The position numbers and the translations under genes were made by a program. The notes below the pieces were generated by a model that saw nothing but the letters and a program-made list of their open reading frames with translations, was not told where the DNA came from and ran no database searches. Shown piece after piece: positions 33,745 to 45,502 of a DNA stretch of 64,000 bases (positions are counted from its first letter, which is position 1; the number at the start of each line of letters is the position of its first letter). The DNA is from Ganoderma boninense (lineage: Eukaryota; Basidiomycota; Agaricomycetes; Polyporales; Polyporaceae), in assembly GCA_002900995.3 (NCBI GenBank), contig CM035305.1:1178001-1242000 (forward strand), written 5' to 3'.

Positions 33745-35876
33745 ATGTCCTCCTCCTCCTCCCCCTCATCTGATACACCTGCTGCCTTCGACGTTATCCT
33801 CAGGAAGACGCAAGACAAAACTTGGCTTTCATTCGCTCCCGATGAGCTGGTCTCCTTGATCTCCGCATTCACCCCAGATCGCCCGGCGGCCATCCACACT
33901 AAAGGCTACCTTGTCCTCTCAGCCTTCTGCCAACGTCGTCGCGCGGAGGCATCGAAACCCGAGGATGGCACCGAGTCGATATGCGCCACGTTCAACGCGC
34001 CAGTTTCGTCGCGGATAGCGGACACTGAAGAGGCCGAGGCACTCGCCGGGCTTACGTTCCTCTCCTCGCTCTTCGATGTCGACCACTTGGCTGGCTCCGC
34101 CATCTTCACGAGGGATGGCACGCTCGAGGCAGTCATGGATGCCCTGGATCTCTTCCCCAAATCACGGGCCATTGATCTCGCCGTCGCGCACCTTCTAGGA
34201 CACGCTGCGGCACACAAGAGCTGTCGTGCACTGCTTGGTACGGACCACCGGAACTGGCTGGAGTGGAAGTCGCGCCAGACGGACGATGCGGAGCTCCGTG
34301 CAGCTGCCGCTGTTGCCCTCGTCAAGCTCGGACGGGGTTCCAAGGCGGACGCGGCAGAGGTGGGCGGCACACCCGAGAAGAATGCCATGGAGGACGACGA
34401 GCTTGCCGCGCTCATGAAGGGGCTCGTCGTGGACTCTCGCGAGGCTTCTTCGCTCGGCGATGCGGTCGAGGGGCTTGCGTACATGAGCACCGGCCCGACC
34501 GTGAAGGAGACGCTGTCGAAAGACGCGGCGTTCCTCGCGCGGCTGTTCACGCTCCTCCCGAAGCGCAAGGGCGCGGCGGCCGAGCTCCTCGGCGACTCTG
34601 CAGCCTCGCCGCTATACGGCACCGTGGTGATTATTGCGAATCTATGTGTCTACCGTCCCCGCTATCCGCCGAAGAAGCCCAGATTGTCAAGCTCAGACAG
34701 ATGGCGAAGACACCGAAGGGTCCCGGGCCATCGCAGGCCCAGCAAGAAGACGACAATGAGCCGCTCGACGATGACGAGCACGTCAAGGAGCGCGGTCGGA
34801 GGTTGCTCAAAGCAGGCGCCATGGAAGCTCTGACATCGGCCGTCCGCGCGACTGACAGTCGTGCCGTGCACTCCGCCGTGGGGAAGGCTATACTCAGTCT
34901 CGTGGAGGAGAAGGAGAACCGAGGAAAGGTGCTCCAAGCCGGCGGCGGGAAAGCCCTCCAAGCCATCATCCAAGCCGCACTCCCAGCTTCCAAATCATCC
35001 GAGTCCACCAGGCCCCCGGAGATGGAGAAGGGCGACTTCGACTCCATCCAAGCCTTGGCTAAACTCGCCATCACCGCCGCACCCGTGCAGGTGTTCGGCC
35101 CCAACGAAGGCGCGATCTACGACGCGATACGCCCACTTGCCCTCATGCTCACGCACCCCACCGCGTCGCTCCTCCAGCGTTTCGAGGCGATGATGGCTCT
35201 GACCAACCTCTCCTCCGTGTCCGCCGAAGCGGCGACTCGCATTGCGCGCGCCGCGGGACTCACGAACAAGGTGGAGCTCCTGATGCTCGAGGACCATACG
35301 CTCGTCCGCCGGGCCGCCACGGAGCTTGTCTGCAATCTCATCTCGGGCTCCGAAGATATCTTCAACAGGTGGGGTGGCGACCGCGATGCCGCCGCCGGGG
35401 GGAAGCTCCAGGTGCTCGTCGCGCTCTGCGACGTCGACGACCTCCCGACACGCCTTGCCGCGTCCGGCGCGCTCGCGACGCTCACCGCGTCCCCGGATGC
35501 GTGTCAGGGCCTGGCGGAGCTTGAGCGCGAGCGGCATCGCGTCCTGCCGATCTTAGGGCAGCTCATCGACCCGAGCGTGGTGGCGCGGCCTGCAGCGGAC
35601 GAGGGCGCCGAGGAGGACGAGCAGGACTCAACGGAAACTGATCCCGGACTTGTCCATCGGGGGATCGTCTGCGTGCGGAATTTGTTCGTCGGCGTTCAGG
35701 GAAGGAGCATGTCGGAACAGGTGGAGCTGGCTTCGGTGGCGAACCGGGTGGGCGTCGTGCGCGCACTTGTCAGTGCTGTAAAATCCTGTACGGACAACCC
35801 GAGCTCGCCGATCTTACGACCCGCTGCGGAAGCGTTGAAGTGGTTGCTAGAACACGGGGTCGAAATTCCCCTGTAA
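33745..35876 (+). CDS. UCS-domain myosin chaperone (She4/Rng3/CRO1/UNC-45 type), frame-broken near 34652
   Basis: UCS proteins fold and stabilise myosin motor domains in the cytosol. Reading starts MSSSSSPSSDTPAAFDVIL, with armadillo-like helical repeats throughout (LARLFTLLPKRKGAAAELLG, then VFGPNEGAIYDAIRPLALML, RFEAMMALTNLSSVS, LVRRAATELVCNLISGSEDI and ALCDVDDLPTRLAASGALAT); the last three are typical UCS segments. Total length is about 710 residues, ending EALKWLLEHGVEIPL at 35876. The frame shifts at CGTCCCCGCTATCC (about 34650-34662): one more C in the run would read NLCVYRPPLSAEEAQIVKL and rejoin the downstream frame. Because the rest is intact and the gene is normally important, a sequence error is likelier than a pseudogene. 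Confidence 0.85.
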
Positions 35877-38035
35877 GCTGATTCAGAAACGGAGTATCTA
35901 CGGTGCGCAAACCTGTCTCCCATCACATCACATTGAGCCGCAAATGTACAAGTAGCATAGGATTTCCATGGACGTTTCCCCCAGTTGGTGAATCGATGGC
36001 ATGCGTCGGAGGTCCCTACCAGGATACGTGCGGAACGTGTATTCTGTGCCGCACCTTACGGGCGTCTTCCGAACCACCACGTTGCAGAGCGATCTGTGGC
36101 TTTCTCATGTGCTCCTTGCGCCGGGCTTGCAGCCCCGCGTATCTCTTTCCGGAAATCAGGAACCCAGGAGGAAGCCTGGCAATACATCCGTCAAGACGTT
36201 TGGAAATGGCGCCGTATCCGTGGTGCTTCATCGGCATGTTCCCCGTGCCTTGCATCATGATACTAAGTACACCCCCACACCCAGCGTCGAGGATGGCAAA
36301 CAGTGAGCCGCGTGTCGGAAACTAAAGCCCTCATCCCCGTATTGTCCCTGAACCTAAGTGCTCGCCGCCACCATCTGTGTCTCTGCATCTCCGAACACCC
36401 CATAGTCCCATCTGCTCGCCTCCACACTTTCCATCTGATCGTACTGCTCGTCCTTGTCCGCATCCCATGCTCCTCCGCATTCCGAGCGGACATCTTGGTC
36501 TGCCTCCGGCGCTCCGCATCTTAAGCCACATCTTCTCCCCACTCCGGTCCTTGTCCAGGGCAAGTTCGACCACAAACCTAAACCTAGATCCAACCAACTC
36601 CGCTTCCTCTTTCTCCTCACGTATGTCGTCCAAGGATCCTGAGCAGGCCTTGTTCACGCTTGAAATTGTCTTCGGCACCGCAAGTTGACTCTTGCGCTCT
36701 GTCGGCTCAGGAAGACGAGATGGAAGTGTCCACGGTCCATGACTGCATGCCTCCGCGTTCCCGGTACCGATATCGCTATCTTCCGCTAAATTCCGACGAC
36801 CTGACATGGTATCCTGTCCACTTGTCCTTGGGAGTCTGAGGACGTGGGGCCCCAAGCCGTAGGTACCTACCGCCCGGCAGTCCCACACCTTCCTGATCCG
36901 TGGGTGGTGTGGCCAGCTCTGTCGCCGCCATGTCTCCGAGTCGTCGCAGCTGGACGATACATTTCCGGTCGAACGATGGGGACGATGTGTACTGGCTCAG
37001 CTTGGGGTTTCTGACCGGCCGGCGAGCAGGAAGGTGGCGTCCTGTAGCTGGATATTCAGTGGTACTACAAATCAATGACGTCATGGGAGGCGATGCCAGC
37101 ATGCTGCGTGGCCGAACTCGCAAACTCAGTTGCATCCTGGGCGGCGGCAAGCTTCCATGCAACGCGAGATCGGACTTGATGACAAGTGTGAATTCGCTTC
37201 CCTCTCTCTCGACACTCCTGGATGGCTCACAAGCTCGCCCCCAGGTTCTTCGTGGCATCCTTGGCATCAAGGCTCTTTGCGACAGTACATCTTCTGTGAA
37301 CAGTGCGCTCACAGTTACATCACATTTGCGAGAAGAGTTGAAGTAAAGCTCTACACGAAGCATTGTTTCCGCCACTGAAGTTGCGGATGCCCGACACCAC
37401 AAGTTCTGTACGGTGGCAAGACCAGTACCCAAGCCCTGCAAAAGGGCTGAAGTCGCCGCCACCTTGAAGGTTCGGATGCACATAGAGGAGCTATACACGG
37501 AATGGCGTGAATGGATGGACATCTCCGAGGCGAAAGGGATAGAGGACGACTGCAAAACGATCAGCCCTGCGCAGGTTGGCAAACATGCCATGCTTCTCGG
37601 ACTCCGGCCGCGGGAGAGTGGAGTGACGTCATCGCAGGTGGGCTGCGAAGCCACTGCGAAGCCGCCGGGCCCGCTTAGCGCCAAGGGGGAAACGCGAGAC
37701 TCATAAACTGACCTCCCCCACCGACCTGCTGGATATGTACCAGCACTGCGCACCCCATTCCGACGTTCCTTCGCCCTCTTCGTCATCATGCACTCCCCGC
37801 TCCAGCGCCCCCCCTCCCCACTGCCCTCTTCCCTTCTGCCGTGGGCACTCAACAGACCACCGCCATGCTGAGGCGCCTAATGGCATGCACTCATGCCCGG
37901 TCAGCAACACATCGTCAACGCGGATGTGATCGCGTGGCCATGGTGCCAATCTTGTCGGCCATTGGTGCAGATCCTCCTGGGTCAAGGCACCGCGTCGATC
38001 GCGGGACAGGGGCCGACGTCCACGCCCGCGGCCCC
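35877..38035. other. Gene-poor 2.2 kb region
   Basis: No gene can be supported firmly. The stretch is GC-rich with several long overlapping open frames on both strands (for instance minus 36776-37852), none with splice signals, domains or membrane segments. A perfect TGACGTCA lies at 37076-37083. See the separate entry for one possible small frame at 36016-36258. Confidence 0.4.
36016..36258 (-). CDS. Possible small exon of unknown protein
   Basis: A minus-strand frame from ATG at 36258 reads MMQGTGNMPMKHHGYGAISK and ends KVRHRIHVPHVSW at 36016. The frame stays open upstream to about 36320, where ctttag could be an acceptor. The composition (His, Arg, Lys, Gly) is protein-like, but I recognise no family and no upstream exon is convincing. 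It may equally be a chance frame. Confidence 0.2.
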   Translation of the reverse strand: MMQGTGNMPMKHHGYGAISKRLDGCIARLPPGFLISGKRYAGLQARRKEHMRKPQIALQRGGSEDARKVRHRIHVPHVSW

Positions 38036-38990
38036 ATGGGCGCTCTCTTCTCCTTTTCCGGAGTACGTGTGCGTGCCCGCGCTCGTCCATCGATCGCAGC
38101 TCGGTATGCTATGACGTCATTCTTCCCAGGTGGTCAGTCGCTTACCTGGTCCTGCAACAGCGCTCTTCGCCCCCAGCGTTCAACAACCCCCAAGTCCTAC
38201 CCTTCCTCCACAAGAGCAGACGGGCATGGGGGCCCCAAGCAACGGCGCCAGCCTGAGGCAGCGCAAAGCCCGCGGCGTGAAGATTGCTGTGTGTCCTCTC
38301 CGCACCAGCTCCTCGTTGACTCCGGATGACTTATTGAACGTAGTGTACAAATTGTCGCCTGGCGAACAAGAAGTGCGACGATGGCCGGCCCTGCGAGCGC
38401 TGCAAGAAGAATGGACTTGCACACTCATGCGTTAGCGCGGAACGCAAGCAGCGGAAGCGCCGAATGCGCCAAACGGAGACGACAACAATGACCGTTTCCG
38501 CAACTCAAGTGTCCATGGAGAGGTCGACGCTCTCGAAAGGTATGTCTCCTTCATCTACGAGGATTCCCATCCCTCTGCTCGAAACCGTTCCTCACAGACT
38601 ATATGCACAGATGATCCGACGACGACGACGACAGTCCACATCGCCGCCGGCACGTACGTCGATGATATCCAAGAGCCCACTGACGCTGTCAACCACAGCT
38701 CTCCCTCCGGAAGCTCTATGACCGCCGGCGACTACGACACCCAACCCGACGCACCAGCACTTGCTCCCGCTGGCTACGCCGCCCTCCACGCCAACCTCTG
38801 GGCATCATACCCAACTCCCGGCTCGGATGTGCAATTATCCAACTGGAACTTCACCCAACAGGGGCATCCGGGTTTCTTCGACAACGCCATGTCTCCGACC
38901 GCAACTAGTGTCAGCGACTACCACGGTCTCTCACCCACTGGACTCGACGGGAACGGCGCTTTCCCGCCGACTGCTGGTCGACACTTCTAG
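38036..38990 (+). CDS. Zn(II)2Cys6 transcription factor
   Basis: Exons 38036-38062, 38130-38288, 38344-38539 and 38611-38990 splice in phase. Exon 2 ends RQRKARGVKIA and joins CTNCRLANKKCDDGRPCERC, continuing KKNGLAHSC. The spacing CX2CX6CX5CX2CX8C fits the fungal binuclear zinc cluster, followed by the usual basic linker (ERKQRKRR). The rest is short, rich in Ser/Thr/Pro and Tyr/Asn, and ends PTAGRHF; about 252 residues, typical of small basidiomycete regulators lacking the large middle homology region. Using the acceptor at 38610 rather than the one ten bases earlier is what restores frame. The first exon is the least certain. A CRE palindrome sits in intron 1 (38112-38119). Confidence 0.75.
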
Positions 38991-39560
38991 ACACCCATCT
39001 CCCTCGCCACCATCCTCCCCTTCCCTGGAGTCTCCGCTATCTATCTCTTGCTCCAGCCTCTGCATCCTATACAAGTTTGCTGGGAACCTCCACTCTATAC
39101 CAGTTGTGTGGCGGGTATCCCTCGGTGCTCACGAAACTCTAATGCCTCCTACACGCTGTCGTCGTCAATGTAACAACAGGATACACATACACAACATACA
39201 ACATACATACCAACCGCCTCTATATATAATATGTCTCACAACCTTAACTTGTATATATCCATCTTCCCCAAGGCAGACACACCACGCGCTCGCTAGAGCA
39301 ATGTATTGTATGAAATACAGAAGTAAGTGACAGTGGTACACAATGAATGCAGGAACAAAGAGTGTATAGAATACGTGTCTCAGTGACCAGCGTATCCCGA
39401 GCATCGCCGAACGAAGGAGCTAGCTGTCAGTAGCCTCCGCACACCTTTGGCTGTCGAAAGGCCCAATCCCACCATCGTCTCAAGAAGCAAATTAGGGTAT
39501 CAATCGTTCCCATCCTATCCCCCCCCCATCCACATCCCGGCAACAGCAACCCCAAGGCAC
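38991..39560. other. Convergent 3' intergenic region
   Basis: This lies between the zinc-cluster gene (plus) and the glucanase gene (minus). AT-rich microsatellite-like sequence (cacatacacaacatacaacatacatac and nearby tatata runs) lies at about 39183-39235. No gene is seen. A last glucanase exon reaching to about 39430 cannot be excluded. Confidence 0.4.
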
Positions 39561-41344
<1,784 letters not shown>

Positions 41345-42785
41345 CGTCGTCACGAGTCCGAGACCTAGAGAAACTTTCGGGGGGACGAGAGCAGAAGCAT
41401 GAGGACGGATGCCGGGAGTTCTTAAACCGAGGATGCGCGTTTATCGACATGAATATTCTTGTGGCGGGAGAAGTGCCACTCTATTGCTTCTACCATCATC
41501 GCTGGCGAAGACGGATCCGACTGGCTCTGGATCCACGTGTCCGCACCAAGGCCCCGCTCCCCTTCGCTGCATGCATGCAATGGCCCTGTTTAGGGCTCTC
41601 GTGAACTTCGGTTGAACGGAATAGCTACTCACCGCATCCGATCACCTTTGATGCTGAGGCTAAAAAGACTCCTTCACATTAATATTCGCTCCCACAAATA
41701 AAAATCCGTTACACCTTGGTACGAACTCCAAGGACACAAATATCGACCTGTCAGTTGCGCTTGTGATCACGGCGGCTTCAACTGTACCTGAAAACACAGG
41801 GTGGGGTTGTAGATGCGTGATAAGAAGACGATGAGCAGAGGTCAAGAGGATATTCCGGGGGGCATGGCGCCTACACCAAATGCACAGGTGACCACAGCAA
41901 ACGCCTGTGCGAACCGGGGCGAATATTTTAGTTGGTCTCTTCAGCCTTGCCGCTCCAGTGTGTTGTCCATGTGGGATGTCCGCCGTTGACTGGCAGTTGA
42001 GCGGTCCCCACGTCTGATATAGAACCAGAAGACCTAGTTTTCTCTGGAAGAAAATGGTACCTGTCAGGACGGTACCAAGAAGAAACGAAGAAGGTACTTC
42101 CCTTGTGGACTCCCGCAGGATCACAGCCTGCTTGCTCGGGGGATGTCGAGCATATTAAGCACCGGCAGTGGTCCATCTCCGGTAGACAAGGCGTCGTCTA
42201 CGCGAGAAGTGCGGAGATGACGGTGGCAAGACAACGAGCAGATGCTCACGCAAGGACTCGTTTTCAAAGGATTCGCATAAGCATATTGGGCGTGCATCCC
42301 AAGCGCATCCTAGCGGTCCCTCAGCTTGAGGTTCAGGGCGCGAACAGTTGCATGCGACACAGGGAAGCCAGGTACAAGAATCAGTGGAACCAGTAACACT
42401 GATAGCGCAGGTTGGACGACCGAAAGCCCGAGGCGGGTGACACTTGGTTCCGCGAGCTCGAGGCCTACGCAACGTGTCCCCATCGACTGCGGCCGCTCTT
42501 CCTCACCTCCCCACTTGTCACCGTCAGTCGCCCTCCCCGAGCTAAGCGTTCTGATCCATAGGATGCACTATGGCCGATTGGGTCAGCTCATCAACCGGTC
42601 TTCACCGAAACTCGCGGCGGGAGATGGAAGATGGTGATGGTTACAGTCCAAGAAGGCGAACGTGCTTGAACCCGCGCCGTCGCAGATTTGGCGGTGTACG
42701 AAGACCGAATTCTCAGAGCGGCCATGGACAGCCCAGCACAGGCCGAAATGTCGAAGTTGGGGACCCTTGCGAAGAGGGCGACAAG
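41345..42785. other. Intergenic region, no gene seen
   Basis: About 1.4 kb between the glucanase promoter and the inverted-repeat element. Open frames are short, overlap on both strands and lack splice or domain support. The left end must hold the glucanase promoter. Confidence 0.4.
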
Positions 42786-42873
42786 AGGGGTGCTCAATTC
42801 TTGTCGCTCGCTCACTTCGTTGCGCGCCTACAGGGGCGCTTGCCTTACAGGTTCAGGCTCCGACCACAGCCAC
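42786..42873 (+). repeat. Left terminal inverted repeat
   Basis: About 88 bases matching the right terminus in inverted orientation; one G more in the GGGG run and a few mismatches after base 50. It ends near CCACAGCCAC. Confidence 0.7.
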
Positions 42874-43204
42874 TGGAATAGGCGCGCATGCGAGTTGGCG
42901 ACGCGTGTGCTCGCCAGCGGACCAGCAGACAATCTGGAAAACAACGCCTCGGGACGACGTTAAGAAAACGAGTTGAAGAAACTGGCTGTTTTCCATGCAC
43001 GCAGAGAGCCTGGGCGCTATTTGGAGGCGCATGCGGGGTAACGTTCAACTTGAAGATACCTGAGTCCCACTCTGACCAGCAATACCACCCTAATAAATTT
43101 CCGATCCAGCCAAACCTTCAATCGAAGGTACTTACTGGGCTATCTATGAGACAAATGAGAACACGAGCAGCACAGGAGCAACATGCGCTCGCTCTGCCTG
43201 CTCT

Positions 43205-43292
43205 GGTGGCTGTGGGCGGAGCCTGAACCTACGAAGCAAGCGCCCTGTAGGCGCGCAACGAAGTGAGCGAGCGACAAGAATTGAGCACCCCT
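43205..43292 (-). repeat. Right terminal inverted repeat
   Basis: Inverted copy of the left terminus, running from GTGGCTGTGGG to GAATTGAGCACCCCT. Confidence 0.7.
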
Positions 43293-43565
43293 AAGCGAGC
43301 GCAATGTGAATCGAAGACAACAGCCACGCCGCCCGGCAAAGCGATGAGCTGCCTGCGCGTGCGTCGGAGGCGGCGACTTCCGACCAGGGTGCGATTTACC
43401 AGCTCGTCACAGTTAAGTACCAGTCCCCTCCTTCTGCTCTTCTTCTCCGTCCCCCGCCCCTCCCATCCACCACCACAAACGCGACCGACGTCTTTCTGTT
43501 CTCCTTCGTCTTCATCCTCGTCTGCTGTCGACCATTTAATTCGCATTTCTACCGTATCCACCACT

Positions 43566-45118
43566 ATGTCTACCGATAATCTCCGCCAACGCTACGAATC
43601 TGCGGGCCAGGGCCACGTCTTTACCTTCTGGGACTCCCTCTCTGAGCCCGAACGCGACAAGCTCCGCACCCAGCTAGAGGCCCTCGACATTGAGCGCGTC
43701 AACCGCATCTACAAGAAGGCCGTCTCCGCCGAGAAGGAGTCCCAAGAGCACGCTGGCAAGGACACCATCGAGCCCCTCCCTGAGGACGCAGCGGACTCCA
43801 TCATCGGGGTGGCAGGGAAGGAGAAGGAGTGGCGCGCTACCGGTCTCCAGGCCATCGCGCGGGGCGAGGTCGGTGTCTTGCTCATGGCGGGTGGGCAGGG
43901 AACTCGGCTCGGCAGCTCTGCGCCCAAAGGATGCTACGACATCGGCCTGCCCTCGCACAAGGCGCTCTTCCAATACCAGGCAGAGCGCATCGCCCGTCTG
44001 CAGACGATCGCCGCCCAGTCTGCAGGCAAGCCTGCGGGTTCTGTCGTGATCCCGTGGTACGTCATGACCAGCGGTCCGACGCGCTTCGAGACCGAGGCGT
44101 TCTTCAAGAAGCACAGTCACTTTGGCCTGGACGAGAAGAACGTCATCTTCTTTGAACAGGGTGAGTCTTGTTATCTCCATTTCCCGGGTTATATGCGCGT
44201 AATCTCATCAAGGGTGCGTCCATATGACGTATAGGAACCCTTCCATGCCTCAGCATGGACGGCAAAGTCTTGCTTGAAACACGTTCGCGCGTCGCTGTCG
44301 CGCCTGACGGCAACGGCGGCCTTTACGCTGCCCTCCGCCAGCCCCTCTCGCCCTCCGACAAGTCGCACACCGTCCTCTCCGACCTTGACAAGCGGAAGGT
44401 CCTCTACGTGCACTCCTACTGCGTAGACAACTGCCTCGTGAAGATCGCCGACCCCGTCTTCCTCGGGTACTGCATCCAGAAGCAAGCAGACTGCGCCGCC
44501 AAGGTCGTGCCCAAGGCCTACCCCACCGAGTCCGTGGGCGTCGTCGCACGCCGCGGCGACAAGTTCTCCGTCGTCGAGTACTCGGAGATCTCCAAGGAGC
44601 AGGCCGAGCGCCGCACGCCCTCGGGCGAGCTCGCGTTCCGCGCGGGGAACATCGCGAACCACTTCTACACGATGCCGTTCCTGCGCGAGGTCGAGGCGTT
44701 CGAGGACGAGCTCGCGTTCCACATCGCGCGCAAGAAGATCGCGCACGTCGACGTCGCGTCCGGCGCGTCCATCAAGCCCGCGAGCCCGAACGGCATGAAG
44801 CTCGAGATGTTCGTCTTCGACGTCTTCCCGTTCACCCGCCACTTCGCCGTCCTCGAGGTTGCGCGCGCGGAGGAGTTCAGCCCGCTCAAGAACGCACCCG
44901 GCACGGGCTCGGACGACCCCGAGACGAGCCGTCGCGACCTCCTCGCGCAACATCGGCGGTTCCTCGAGGCGGCCGGTGCAACGGTCGCGGAGGGCGTCGA
45001 GATCGAGCTCTCGCCGCTCGTCACGTACGCTGGGGAGGGTCTCGAGTCAGTGAAGGGCAAGACGTTCACGAAATCCGGGGTCGTGAGCTCTGTCGAGGAG
45101 CTCGACGCATTAGTGTAA
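43566..45118 (+). CDS. UAP1: UDP-N-acetylglucosamine pyrophosphorylase
   Basis: Makes UDP-GlcNAc from UTP and GlcNAc-1-phosphate in the cytosol, the last step to the precursor of chitin, N-glycans and GPI anchors. Exon 1 (43566-44160) starts MSTDNLRQRYESAGQGHVFT and holds the nucleotide-binding loop LLMAGGQGTRLGSSAPKGCY; PWYVMTSGPT follows. A 74-nt intron joins EQ to GTLPCLSMDGKVLLE in exon 2 (44235-45118), which has GNGGLYAALRQ, YCVDNCLVKIADPVFLGYC, GVVARRGDKFSVVEYSEI, FRAGNIANHFYTMPFL and MKLEMFVFDVFPF. About 490 residues, as usual for the family. The upstream inverted-repeat element lies close to or inside its promoter. Confidence 0.95.
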
Positions 45119-45502
45119 AAGCCGCACCGCGCGTGCAGTAATACTCCGTGAGACGCATGGACTCCGACTAAGTTAGTACTCTGTACCACCATCGTATATC
45201 CCGTCGCTGTCGTCTCGTTACCTATGGTCTCTTTCGTTGTTTTTCCTTTTGGCAACCACGAATACGAATAACTGGAATCGCCCTCTCTCACCTTGTGCCT
45301 GTGTCGAGGAAGGAAGCTAGAGCATCGGGTGTGCACGTAAAGTCCCATCGATGGCCTCAGGCCATGGTGCTTCTTGCACGCGCACGGCGGGAAGCCGCTA
45401 ATCTCGGTACCAGAACGACGATGTGTGCTGAGCGTGCAACGAACGAAGTACAGTCTACACGTAAAGAGCTGGACTGGCCACCACACGCTCGCCACGTCGC
45501 GG
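45119..45502. other. Convergent 3' intergenic region
   Basis: Between the UAP1 stop and the taxilin-like stop. Presumably two 3' untranslated regions; nothing else seen. Confidence 0.45.

Larger units (their letters stand above)
42786..43292. mobile_element. 507-bp non-autonomous inverted-repeat element (MITE-like)
   Basis: The left end reads AGGGGTGCTCAATTCTTGTC and goes on through CGCTCGCTCACTTCG and TTGCGCGCCTACAGG. The right end (about 43205-43292) is its reverse complement, with about 50 bases identical and similarity reaching roughly 88 bases. AAG flanks both sides (42783-42785 and 43293-43295), which fits a 3-bp target duplication but could be chance. The interior has no coding capacity. 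It sits about 270 bp upstream of the UAP1 start. Confidence 0.7.

Noticed and set aside
36776..37852. 358-codon minus-strand frame
   Set aside because: Composition is irregular, overlapping plus frames are equally open, and there is no motif or start context.
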